DNA from: Aphidius gifuensis
Lineage: Eukaryota > Arthropoda > Insecta > Hymenoptera > Braconidae
Assembly: GCF_014905175.1 (NCBI RefSeq)
Contig: NC_057791.1
Location: forward strand, 12,280,177 to 12,344,176
Length of the DNA: 64,000 bases
Direction of reading: 5' to 3'
In this document: piece by piece, positions 23,580 through 33,602 of the stretch
How positions within the stretch are numbered: position 1 is the first letter of the stretch
Layout: each line of letters starts with the position of its first letter
The notes under the pieces: model-generated
Database searches by the model: none
The model's input: the letters and a program-made list of their open reading frames with translations, nothing else
What the model was told of the DNA's origin: nothing
Position numbers and translations under genes: made by a program

Positions 23580-23939
23580 GCCACTTTGAGTTATTTTCCT
23601 CAATGGGAATGGCTTTGTGATTCGTCTTTAAATTTTAAAGCTCGACAATACTTACATTCTAAATTCATTTGACCTATAGAAAGACGACAATCGTCATCAT
23701 CGTATATATCACTATGACTATAATTGAAAGCTTTCATTTCGAATTTTTTTTTCATTTTAGAATGTCTTCGTTGTGTACGTTCACTTTTTTGTTAATGAAT
23801 TTGATCTAACGTTAATGTTTGTACATCTTCTCGTGGTTCATCATCATCTTCTTGAATTTCATTATGTGGATCTTTGAATCTTTTTAATCTTTTTTCTAAT
23901 AATGTTTTTCTTCCAATATTTTGTTTTTTTTTCGGCATA
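23580..23939 (-). pseudogene. Helitron replication protein, N-terminal remnant
   Basis: From an ATG at 23939 the minus strand reads MPKKKQNIGRKTLLEKRLKR, a lysine/arginine-rich start. After one in-frame stop comes a stretch ending '...IGQMNLECKYCRALKFKDE' near 23645-23685. The C-x2-C-x-A-L-K-F-K-x-E motif is the zinc-binding N-terminus found in insect Helitron Rep-helicases, proteins that cut and unwind DNA for rolling-circle transposition. The catalytic Rep (HUH) and helicase parts are absent, and a second stop follows. Together with the 3' end at 20341 on the same strand this outlines an internally deleted Helitron into which the hAT jumped. The plus-strand frame at 23151-23672 is driven by a poly-T run and looks spurious. 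Confidence 0.65.
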
Positions 23940-24600
23940 TTAATCACTTATTTGTAACATGACATGTCAGTTATAAGAGATAATTTTATGCAATTCAAAT
24001 GATTGTCTTTTTTTTTAAAACATACAGCTTACTTCAGATAAGAATAAAATTATTGAATCAATGAAAATTTTCTAAAAAAAATATTTTCCAATAGATCTAA
24101 TTATTCTAATATCCAATTCACCTTTTTTTGAACTTGGAACATCGGGAAATATTTTTAAGTTTTTATTATTATAAATTCTGAACATCAAGGAAAAATCATT
24201 TATTATGTTCTTATTTCCAAATAAACCTAAATGTACGTAACTCGAAATATAGTTGTAACTCTCACATTATAAAAAGAACGATTGTCATCGGTAATTATAA
24301 GAGAGATCATATTTTCCAATAAACCAAAGTAATCAGGTTTTTTTAAACAACCTTAGTACATCAGGAAATATTTTCAATTTTTTATGATCGTAAATTCTGA
24401 ACATCAACGAAAAAAGATTTATTATGTTCATATTGCCAAATAGACCTGAATGTACGTTATTAAAAAAAAAGAATAACTCTTATTGAGCCAAATAGAATAA
24501 ATATAATAAATAGATTATGAATCAAATACCATCAATACCTGTTACGTTTTTTTTGAATTTACTCATTTTGAAAAAAAATCATTATGTTCATATTTCCAAA
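23940..24600. repeat. Degenerate tandem repeat shared with 27.2-27.9 kb
   Basis: Units contain 'taaattctgaacatcaagg...catttattatgttc...ttccaaataaacctaaatgtacgtaactcg'. They recur at 24170, 24375 and, diverged, at about 27240, 27560 and 27770. One of these units supplies an empty-site comparison for the element at 24601-25616. No gene. Confidence 0.65.
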
Positions 24601-25616
24601 CCCGTGTAGGAGACTACAACATGGCCATGCAACGGCCGATGCATGGCGAAATTCTGCCATTAATGGGCTGCCATTAATGGGCCACTCATACGCCGGGCCT
24701 GGCGCGTTACACCATTCTAATATTGGCTGCCATTATTGGTCCATTAACATTTGCCAAGATTGACCCATTAAAATTTGCCAAGATTGGCCCATTAAAATTT
24801 GCCAAGATTGGCCCATTAACATTTGCCAAGATTGGTCCATTACTTGCGAAATCAATTATTTTTATAAATAAAAATAAAAAAAATATTTTTTTTTTTAATT
24901 GCATATATAGATTATCGAGTCCAACTCTGTTTTTTTTTATAATAAATGTTTTTTTTTTCCTGCCTCTCGCCGGGTGCGAACTCTCGACCGAAAACCTAAA
25001 CCTACACTAAACCTATGCTTTAACTAACTGAGCCACGAGCGCGATATATATATTTCGGAAGTTTTTTGTTCTCTTGTAGTAATTGAGTTCACTCGTAGAC
25101 TTGGTAGACTTTTTTAAAGATGATTATTCAAAAACAAATATATTTATTTATTCATTTAATTTTAATGCTCCATGGTTGATTTTTTTTTTTCTATTGTCTT
25201 GTTTTTTTTTTGTCAAAAATTAGCTGATGGTTGGTAGCCATTAATGGCCAGCCATGAATTTGCCATGAATTGGCCGATGAACGGTAGCCATTAAATGGCC
25301 AGCCATGAATTTGCCATGAATTGGCCGATGAATGGTACCCATTAAATGGCCAGCCATGAATTTGCCAAGGATTGGCCAATGAACGGCAGCCATTAAATGG
25401 CCAGCAATGCATTTACCATGAATTGGCCGATGAATGGCAGCCAATTAATGGCCAGACGTTGGCCAAGACAAGACTGCCAATCTTGGCAACACAATAATGG
25501 ACCGATCGTTTGCCAAGTATATCCCATTAATGGCCCTTGCTTGGCTACCAATCATGGGCTGCCGTTTATCGGCCAGTGTATGGCCGTGTTTCCATGCTTG
25601 GCGATTCCTACACGGG
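24601..25616 (-). mobile_element. CCCGTGTAGGA-ended tRNA-bearing element, copy 5
   Basis: Ends CCCGTGTAGGA / TCCTACACGGG, flanked by AA (24599-24600, 25617-25618). It sits in a repeat unit whose relatives read 'ttccaaatagacctgaatg'. Removing the element and one AA gives 'ttccaaaaagacctgaatg', the same length with one base different, which supports a true 2-bp duplication. Left block: 'gcccattaaaatttgccaagatt'; right block: about 51-bp units of 'ccagccatgaatttgccatgaattggccgatga'. An AT spacer and a tRNA-like segment lie between. Confidence 0.85.
24961..25043 (-). tRNA. tRNA-like segment inside element copy 5
   Basis: Minus strand: 'cgtggctcagttagttaaagc' is a canonical A box and D arm, and 'gagagttcgcaccc' resembles a B box. 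Between them 'taggtttag' is repeated directly and replaces a normal anticodon arm. It differs from the tRNA-like parts of copies 1-4. Confidence 0.5.
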
Positions 25617-25618
25617 AA

Positions 25619-25888
25619 AAGACCTGAATGTAAGTAATTCGAAACATACTTTCAACTTTTAATTCTTTGTTTTTTTTTCTAATGTTGTTGATTTTCTGTT
25701 GCCAAGCAATTTGTGATTCAAGAAAGGTTAAGATACATAATTGGTATACACAATTGAAAATAAATAAATAAATAAAATAAATAAATGGTAAATTATGTTC
25801 AAAGAATTTATAGTTTAATTTTATTCTTGAAAAGTATTACAATAATTATTTACCGCAAAGGTCTTTTGGGACACAGCCAATACTTATC
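25619..25888. other. Upstream non-coding flank, also found near 28010-28230
   Basis: 'ttgttgattttctgttgccaagcaa...aggttaagatacataattg' is repeated in diverged form at about 28030-28100, so the flank belongs to the duplicated gene-like unit that follows. Confidence 0.6.
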
Positions 25889-26765
25889 ATGAATCGCCAA
25901 ATTTTTAAAGTTTGTTTTTTGTAATTCTTCTATTATTATATTTAATGTTTATTAATAATTTCTTTACTTTAAATTAGAGGTGTTGTGAAATTACTTTTGA
26001 TAATAGATATATTTTCTTTAAATTTGATGATATAACTTCAAGAGTCATTGATAAACATTCCAAAAAAAAACTCGAATATAAATTGCTTCTCGACGTCCTA
26101 AAGAAAAAATTTTTTTCAATTGCTAATAATTATTTTGATTAATCAAAGTATCCAATTTGATCAAATAGAGATTTCAGAATACGATCAGGAATTCTCATTC
26201 AATAAAGCTGGTATGTTTTTATCATTTTATAAAAAAAAATTATTTCTAGATTCAACATTATTTTATTTCTTTCAGAGGTAATCAAATTACTGGAGATGAT
26301 TAATGAAAGTTAACCTAATGATTTTCTTTGTTTCATATGTGAAAAAGGGAAATTAACCATTCTTATTATTGAATTCTCATTCAATAAAGCTGGTATGTTT
26401 TTATCATTTTATAAAAAAAAATTATTTCTAGATTCAACATTATTTTATTTCTTTCAGAGGTAATCAAATTACTGGAGATGATTAATGAAAGTTAACCTAA
26501 TGATTTTCTTTGTTTCATATGTGAAAAAGGGAAATTAACCATGTCATTATCCGAACATGTAATTGTATGTTCTTTCTGTCAATCTATGATCCCTAATATT
26601 GACATTAACCAACTTCGAAATAGGATTTTGAATTTACAAAGAGATCATTCGAATAATTATAATTCAAAACCTTTTTTCACTCATTCTGCATATCACGGCA
26701 TTATTAGATCTTTGGATTATATTTGCCAAACTTGTCTTACATCTGTATCAATTATCAATGCATAA
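25889..26765 (+). pseudogene. Unrecognised intron-bearing gene remnant with CxxC motifs
   Basis: A short first exon from ATG 25889 is followed by a GT...AG intron (25921-25977), then an exon reading 'CCEITFDNRYIFFKFDD...', rich in lysine and aromatic residues. A further exon ending in 'EISEYDQEFSFNKA' joins across a 65-bp intron (26211-26275) to 'EVIKLLEMINES', then a TAA. Past the stop the same frame reads '...DFLCFICEKGKLT', continuing with 'VIVCSFCQSMIPN' and '...YICQTCLTSV' up to the stop at 26765: three C-x2-C pairs suggesting a zinc-binding domain. A 182-bp segment carrying the last intron is duplicated in tandem. I do not recognise the family; it could be the 5' portion of another mobile-element gene. 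Confidence 0.4.
26189..26542 (+). repeat. Exact tandem duplication, 172 bp identical, 182-bp period
   Basis: 26189-26360 and 26371-26542 appear identical, including a complete GTATGT...TTTCAG intron. Separated by only 10 bases. Either a very recent duplication or an assembly artefact. Confidence 0.85.
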
Positions 26766-26844
26766 TAAATAAAATTTTATACTTGTTGATTTATTACACA
26801 ATCAATTTAATTTAAGTTTTAATTATACGTCCGATCTGATAAAA

Positions 26845-27135
26845 AAAAACCCCAGGAGTTGATTCTACATCCTGGTGAACCAAAAACCAACATTATAACA
26901 TAATACAATATTTCTAAATTTAGTTCTCGATAAAATATACTGTTTAATCAAAAAAAACCCAGGAGATGATAAAAGAATTCAATCTCTACATCCTGGTGAA
27001 CCGAAAACCAACATTATAAAATAATACAATATTTCTAATTTTAGTTCTTGATAAAATATACTGTTTAATCAAAAAAAACCCAGGAGATGATGAAAAAATT
27101 CAATTTCCACATCCTGGGGAACCGGAAGCCAGCAA
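26845..27135. repeat. Tandem hairpin repeat, three units of about 107-121 bp
   Basis: 'cccaggag(a/t)tgat' starts at 26851, 26958 and 27079. In each unit it is followed by 'catcctgg', which can pair with 'cccagga', then by 'aaccaacattataa...aatatttcta'. Located directly downstream of the CxxC gene remnant. Confidence 0.7.
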
Positions 27136-27139
27136 TACA

Positions 27140-28020
27140 ACCTAATGTAATATTTTTAATATCCCCTTTTTGAAAAAATATAATTTTTAGTTAAAATAAT
27201 ATTAACATAATAAAAAAAATCTTGGGGCAAATTAGAAATTTTTTATTATCATAAATTATGAACATCGAAGAAAAAACATTTATTATCTTCATATTTACAA
27301 ATAAACCTGAATCTAAATAACTCACAAAAAAGTAAGAACTGTCTTGATATAAAAGAAAAAGATTGTGATCCGTAATGATAAGATAAATAAAGTATGACAA
27401 TTCAATAACTTCCAGTAAAGTGTTAAAATTGCAATAATTTTTCAATAAAATTCGATAATTTCTACGCATCTTATCAATAGCAATTATATTTTCCAATAAA
27501 CCAAAGTATTCAGCTTTTTTTAAACACCCTTAGTACATTCAAAAATATTTTCAATCTTTTATTATCATAAATTCTGAACATCGAAGAAAAAACATTTATT
27601 ATCTTCATATTTACAAATAGACCTGAATCTAAGTAAATTGAAAAAAATGATCTCATCATTACGATTGTCATCCGTAATGATGAAAGTAATAAAATATGTC
27701 AATTCGATAACTTCCAGTGAACTGTCAAAAATTGCGGTAATTTTTCAATAAAGTTCGAGAAATTCTTCATATTTACAAATAGACCTGAATCTAAGTAACT
27801 CAAAAAAAAGTCAGAACTATCTTGAAATAAAAAAAACGATTGTCATCCGTAATGATAAGATAAATAAAATATGACAATTCGATAACCTCCGGTAAAGTGT
27901 TCTACTCATTTTATCAATATTTTCCAAATTTTAAGTGAATTGAAAAAATTTTAATTTCAACGTTCAATTGTTTTTTGTTTTGTTTTTTTTTTTTTTCTTT
28001 CAAATAATGAGCTGTTTTTT
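27140..28020. repeat. Degenerate AT-rich tandem repeat, about 320-bp unit
   Basis: 'ttattatcataaatt(c/a)tgaacatcgaagaaaaaacattta' begins near 27241 and 27560, with partial copies at about 27765-27900. Same family as 23940-24600. Open frame 27191-27496 on the minus strand is contained in it and is unlikely to be real. Confidence 0.6.
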
Positions 28021-28233
28021 CTTTTTTAATGTTGTTGATTTTCAGTTGCCAAGGAAGATTTGTAAATCAAGGAAGGTTAAGATACATAATTGAGATACAT
28101 ATATTGAAAATTAAATAAATAGTAAATTATATTTAAATAATTTATGGTTTAATTTTTTTCTTAAAAATTATTATAAAAATTATTTACTACAAAGGTTTCC
28201 TGTTACAAAGCTAATTGATGTTTTTTATTCATC

Positions 28234-28470
28234 ATGAATCATCAAATTTTCAAAGTTTGTTTTGTATTCATTTTTATTATATTTAATATTTATTAATATT
28301 TTATTTATATTCCAATAATTAGACATGTTGCGAAATGACTTTTAATAGTAGATATATTTTATTTAAATTCGATGATATATCTTTGAAAGTCATTGATAAA
28401 CATTCAAAAAAAAAAATTTCATATAAATTGCTTCTCAACATTTTGAAGAAAAATTTTTTTTCAAACTAAA
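28234..28470 (+). pseudogene. Diverged second copy of the 25889 gene remnant
   Basis: 'atgaatcatcaaattttcaaagtttgttt', a 59-bp GT...AG intron at 28264-28322 in the same place, and then 'CCEMTFNSRYILFKFDD...KVIDKHS' match the 25.9-kb copy exon by exon. It stops after the lysine-rich segment; the CxxC exons are absent. Conservation of the intron position supports the gene model, but both copies look dead. Confidence 0.4.
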
Positions 28471-28979
28471 GAATCTAAGTAAAGGGATGATCTTGTCAAT
28501 GCGACGTTTCAAGTAAGACAGTCAGACTTAGACTAACGCTTTTACAAATATTATAATTCATCTAAATTTCCTTTTTGCCTTTTTTCAATATCCTTGAAAA
28601 AGTGAAATCTTCTAAAATATGTTAACAAGGACAACGCAACATAACTTAACACTTAAACGTAATAAAAATAAATATGTTCACCCTTATACCTGAGTTCCCA
28701 ACATGCGTTTTACCTTTTACTTCGTTTTTACCATTACCCTCTTGTTCAAAGTTTACCGACAAGTAAAAAATTAAATATGTTTTTCTAACACTGGTGATCG
28801 TAAAAGGTAACCTGGATGATATTTTCGTGGAGATAAACCCTCCTGAGCACAAACTAAATATCTATGTTAAATTTCATGTAAATCAGACCAATAGTTTGCG
28901 TAAAACTGCGTTTCCAATCATCCGGCCATGTCTTTTTATTGTATAGATTTTTTTTCTACCATCTCATATAAATAATCAA

Positions 28980-29690
28980 CTGGTCACGTAACAAAATGGC
29001 ATCATGATATTACATCAACCGTTTCAAATCAAAATTCCACGTTTCATTGCTGATACCTCACTCAGAGCTTTTCTGAAATGCACAAGAGGTCATGCTGGGA
29101 AATCAGCATGCTAACGTTGTACAGCTTTTGGCATCACAACAAAACTACCAGAAAAAGATGAAAAAAAAGAAGACAGAAAAAAAAGAACCAGTATTATTCC
29201 GAAATGTTAGTTTTAAACCTAAAACAGATGAATCATTTAGATACTTCAGAGATGTCGATCATCATAATGGACCTACACTATCGGCAGAATTCATCTAAAA
29301 ATTGACTTGATTATTACATTCATTTTAGACTTTATGCATTCGGGTTTTTAGGTATAGTGCAAAAATTGCTTGAAATTTGGTTTTTGTTTTCATCTTGATT
29401 CAGGGTCAGCCATCGAAGTAAAATAGAAATGAGATGAAGATTAGAACAAATTAAAAATCAAACTTTCTATGAATTCCAAAGAAAAATACGTGATATTTTC
29501 GAATTTATCAAATACAAAGCTGTGGAATTAAAATTCTTCTTATGTTATGCTGGACCTGTCGTGTTAAAACATTGATTACCATCTAACCAGAATGAACTTT
29601 TGTTTGTATATCACTATGCTTCTACATTATTGTGGATCCGAAAGACGGCTCTAACACATGTAGAAAATGATAAGGATTCGTACGATTTGT
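28980..29690 (+). pseudogene. tnp2-like transposase-domain gene, 5' part
   Basis: In shifting frames the plus strand reads 'AFLKCTRGHAGKSAC', an RCT box, 'KTDESFRYFRDVDHHNG' and 'ILDFMHS', then 'EFQRKIRDIFEFIKYKA' and 'FFLCYAGPVVLKH'. This is the order of conserved blocks in the animal transposase-domain (tnp2/EnSpm-like) family: a zinc-binding C-x-H-x..C-x2-C segment, the TDESFR block, the D-x-M-H block that probably holds a catalytic Asp, and the E-F-x-R / GPVVLK blocks. Several stops and frameshifts break it. The coding sequence resumes after the LINE at about 31690. Such proteins are DDE-type DNA transposases or their domesticated descendants. Confidence 0.7.
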
Positions 29691-29739
29691 TCTCTTATTT
29701 ATTTTTATTTTAATTTATAGTATTTGGGTGCGTCCGCCA

Positions 29740-31640
29740 CTGGGCCTACATAGGCAATTCTTCGTTCCATTTTTCCATCCCCTAATTTTTCCTTTAAGCC
29801 ACCATTACACCCGATTTTGCAGCAAACGCCGCGATCACGCTCATTGGTAGCTTTATGATTTCTTCTGGTTCACAAAAGTGCATTCCGAAGCATTAAAATC
29901 TAAGCTTGACCAGTCCTATACAATAGCATAGCACATGGCTCGCTGTTTCTTCCACCCCTTCGTCGCACTTGCGACAAGTGTCATCCCGTACTAGTCCTAT
30001 CCTTTTCAGATGTGCCCTGAGTCTACAGTGTCCCGTTACCAGTCCTACTACTAGCCTCAGCTGGCACCTAGTTATATTAAGTAGCTGCTTTGCCACCTTT
30101 CAATCCGATAGCCCTACGACTGGTCCCGGCCCGTAGAGTCTCATTGCTGAACCCCCACGTGCCAGTTTATCGGCTATCTCATCACCCTGGATCCCCGAAT
30201 GCCCCGGTAGACATAGTAGTTTGAGCTTGTTTCACGATGATAGTCAATTCAATTTCTCCCGGCATTCCCTCACCAAGGCTGATTTGTCTGCTGCTGCTCT
30301 TGTTCCTATAGCCACGTTCTAAGTTTATATCTGCACATACTAACATCGCGAACACCTCTGCCTGAAAGACCGTGCAGATTTCACCAAGAGCAAAATTAGT
30401 GCCCTTGCACGATCCTTGAAGCCAGATTCCTGCCCCAGTGCCCTCCTTGGTCTTAGATCCATCTGTAAACCAGATGAGATCACATCTCGAGGTCGATCCC
30501 GGTTCATTCGTCCACTCATCCTGTTCCGGATAACTGATCCGGTATTTCTTTCCAAAGCAGTATCTTTCTTCTAGAAAGTTCTGCCTAGCTCATACCACAG
30601 AATTTAACTTTTTCTACTTGACTGTAATAGTGTCCAGTATCGCCTACGCGTCTCTCCCAATCGCCTATTTCTTATAAGTCTGCTCGCGACCCTCAGTGCT
30701 GCTATCCTCACTATGAGATGTAACGGAGGCACAAATCTCCCAGAGCACAAAAGGGATCGACTTACTAGCCCCTGTAATTCCTCTCAGCGCTCAGCCTCTG
30801 ACCTATTCTTGAAGACCCCGGCGCCTACTTGCCCGGTTCTCTTCCCCATGCACCACCGCAGATATGACCACCGCTTGATACATCCAGGCCATGATGCTTG
30901 GGTTAATACCCCAGTTTCTACTGCAGATCCTTCTGAACGTATATAGCATCATAACGGCCCTGTTTCGAACTCTTTTTACTTGCAATGTCCAATTCAGTCT
31001 TTCATCTAGTATAACACCCTGATGTTTTGCCAAGCACCTGAAAAGATGCACGGCCTAGCCCGTAAAAAGGTCTCATCCCAAGCTTGCTCAGCTGTTCCAC
31101 TTCAGCTTCTGGTATGCCGAAAACAAGACGCCAGCCTTTGGCTTCCTCCTTGTTCTCTTTATATTTTACCTATCTGTTAGTGTGTAGTCTCGGATTTTGT
31201 CTGTCGATTCTCGTCAGTATTACATTGACTTCCTTGGCCAGTTTATCTGGAATATAATAACTCCGACCAGTTTTGGGAGGTCTTTTTGATCAATGACCAG
31301 AAGTTTACCCCTCCCTTCTCTAGTTTCTCCACGTTTGCTCTGAGCCATTTTTCGGACTCGGTATCCGCGCAAGCCACCCTAATTCCTCTCCAGTAAAGGC
31401 CTTGAAATCTCGGGACAAAATCGGCAAGCGCTATTTCGTCCATCTTTTCTAGGAGTTCCCCCTGTACCAGGCTGCCTTCTTCCCCCAATATGTCTGACTG
31501 GTCTTCGTGAATAATCACGAGTTTGGGCACATCGACAACTGCGAATGAAAACTTCCCCTTCTCATTCCGTCTCTTTTTGAGCTCTTGCTGAGCAGGCTGT
31601 GGGGTACTTCCCGATCGTCTCGGCCATTTTTGAGCTTTAA
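29740..31640 (-). pseudogene. LINE with DUF4780-like ORF1 and RNase H, internally deleted
   Basis: On the minus strand 31530-31060 encodes a DUF4780-like domain ('FQGLYWRGIRVACADTESEKWL', then '...AKGWRLVFGIPEAEVEQLSK', '...PFYGLGRAS'), the RRM-like ORF1 domain of many insect LINEs. At about 31040 it runs straight into the thumb region after the RT ('GVILDERLNW...NWGINPSIMAWMYQAVV'), so the endonuclease and most of the RT are deleted. Then come RNase H pieces ('LPGHSGIQGDEIAD'-like) and 'VTGHCRLRAHLKRIGL...CRKCDEGVEETASHVLC' at 30096-29920, the C-terminal zinc motif. RNase H points to the I/LOA side of LINEs rather than Jockey. It is GC-richer than its surroundings and has inserted into a tnp2-like gene. 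Confidence 0.8.
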
Positions 31641-31689
31641 CAGGTTTAACAGTTCCCCTTTATAATCACAATCATGTTGCTAATGATAT

Positions 31690-32270
31690 AATTTTACTAG
31701 ACGTAGTTTGAATAAAATGAATGTTTTTTCATTTGAAAATCATCGAGAGATCATTGAACGACTTTTGACATCACCAATTCATATACAAGCTCAATTTTGT
31801 CCGGAAGACCATGTAAAATCATGCTCAAATAATGAAGGATTGTTAATTGCAAAATTTAAAATAGAAAAAAGTGCAAGTGGCAACATTACATTATAAAAGT
31901 AAATAAATATCAATAAAGAAACCAAATAATGTTATTTTACTGAAAAAATAAGAAGATTGTTAAAGTTAAACGTATTTACTTGCAAGACAATGAACTTTTG
32001 ATTGATGGAATCTATTGAGCAATAAAAAATTCGATTCATGAATATGATGTATTTAAAAAAAGATCAGTTATCTTGATAACTTATTCCTTACTGAAAGAAC
32101 ATGCATCATCTGGAATAAAAACTTTCAAATTGAAACAAGCGAAAAAAAAATAGTACGGTTTGAATTAAACTTTTCTCAAGTAATAGAATATCCTATTTTT
32201 TCGTTAGTGAAAATAAATCAACTAATTAACTATGCTACTGTATTACCGGTGGATGTTTTCGGATTTTTGA
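31690..32270 (+). pseudogene. tnp2-like transposase-domain gene, 3' part
   Basis: 'NVFSFENHREIIERLLTSPI' just after 31708 matches the F-x-FEN-x2..LK-x-L conserved block that follows the GPVVLK block in this family. It is followed by a cysteine-containing stretch and a decayed C-terminus ('...VKVKRIYLQDNELLIDG...'). It is therefore the continuation of the remnant at 28980-29690, split by the LINE. The linking part of the protein is missing or unreadable. Confidence 0.55.
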
Positions 32271-32599
32271 TAAGATATAATATTTTTTTTTATATTTTTT
32301 ATTATTTATATTATATATTTTAATAAAAGCACATAGTAAATTAAATCATTTGTAATCAAACTATGGAACAAGATTTTTTTTACTGAAGACATAGTCGAAA
32401 GTACTAACGAAATCTTTTTTTTTAATAAACGTTAGATACAAAGTGTTATGTGTAAATTAATGTTTATTCTGTTAGCATAGTAGAATTGACAATTGACGCT
32501 CGTTAAAATAATCATTCAGTACCTAAATTCGAACAATGTTATTTATACTACTCATCAATTTTAAAAAATACGATTTCCGATTTAATTTTTATTGTGTGT

Positions 32600-32775
32600 T
32601 TTATATTAATTACGATATTTGAAGCGAATTTTACTATGTTTACATGGTGAAAAATGCAGAAAGACGAAATACCAAATAAAAGAGTCAATTTTATGTTAAT
32701 TCCAGTTAAGTCCCGTAGCTGAGCGGTCTGAAGCGTACCCGATACCGCATCAATACATACTTCGTTGGTTAGTAG
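32600..32775 (+). repeat. tRNA-related dispersed repeat (SINE-like), truncated copy
   Basis: 'acgatatttgaagcgaattttactatg...gagtcaattttatgttaattccagttaagtcccgtagctgagcggtctgaagcg' matches 61989-62120 with few changes. The part from 32709 has an A-box-like 'tagctgagcggtctgaagc'; the B-box half is lost in this copy. Confidence 0.65.
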
Positions 32776-33602
32776 AGGAGTTATAAGAGTTCTGGCACAA
32801 TTAATATTCATGGGTGGGTGGGTGGAGTGGGTGGCCAGGTGGATGGTGTGTGAAGGTGGTTGAGGGAGAAGGTAGTGAAAGGCAGAAGACGCGCTGCCAT
32901 TTTTTTTTTTTGAAAAATAAAAAAAGTGTTTAGAGGGAGATTTGAAGGGTGAATGTTCAAAGTGAAAGCCCAGCACGCTATCCCCAGGACCACGGCAGCA
33001 ACTTGTGATGGAAATGGGTGAGGTGAGTGATACTCTTTTTTAAAAAATGGTTTGTTGGAGAATGGAATTTATTTTTTTTTTAATTTATGGGCTATAACAA
33101 TGTAAAAATCCTATTATAAAAAGTACACTTGACCGCTATTTTGTGTGTATGTGGATTGGTCATTTTATATTTGTTTATTAATATTTTATTATTTTGTTTT
33201 ATAATAACACGTTACACGTGTTGTTGTTTACTGTTACGTTTGTTTATTTTTGGCAATTAGTTTATTTGGATGATGTCGTTCCTAGATCAAAAGTTATATT
33301 TAAGCTTTTTATTAAGATTTATATATTCATATTTAATAGAAAAGTATTATTATATTGATTGATACAAATGTTAATTATACAAAAGTATAATTATATTAAT
33401 GAATTCAAATAACACATATATAAATTTTATTGAAAAGAGCTAAAAAGGTCATTCTATTTCAAGTGTTTCAAGTGTGAACATCGAGTTAGAAATGAAAAAT
33501 GTCAAGAATATTCAGTCTTGGAGAAAGACCTTGTGCTTTCGGAACCCTTATACTTACGAAACAAATTGTGTTGCGGAAGGTTTGTATCTATATATATACA
33601 TA
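32776..33602. other. Non-coding: G-rich tract and possible CCHC exon
   Basis: At 32813-32840 'gggtgggtgggtggagtgggtgg' is a canonical G-quadruplex pattern in an otherwise AT-rich region. Near 33455-33510 one plus-strand frame gives 'CFKCEHRVRNEKC', a C-x2-C-x-H-x6-C arrangement that could be a broken zinc knuckle. Neither is linked to a gene I can define. The minus-strand frame 32548-32976 covers the SINE-like repeat and is spurious. Confidence 0.4.

Noticed and set aside
23151..23672. 173-codon plus-strand frame
   Set aside because: Contains a poly-Phe run from a T tract and lies antisense to the Helitron N-terminal remnant, which has real motifs.
32548..32993. Minus-strand frames of 142 and 61 codons
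   Set aside because: Cover the tRNA-related repeat and a G-rich tract; Pro/His-rich translation is compositional.
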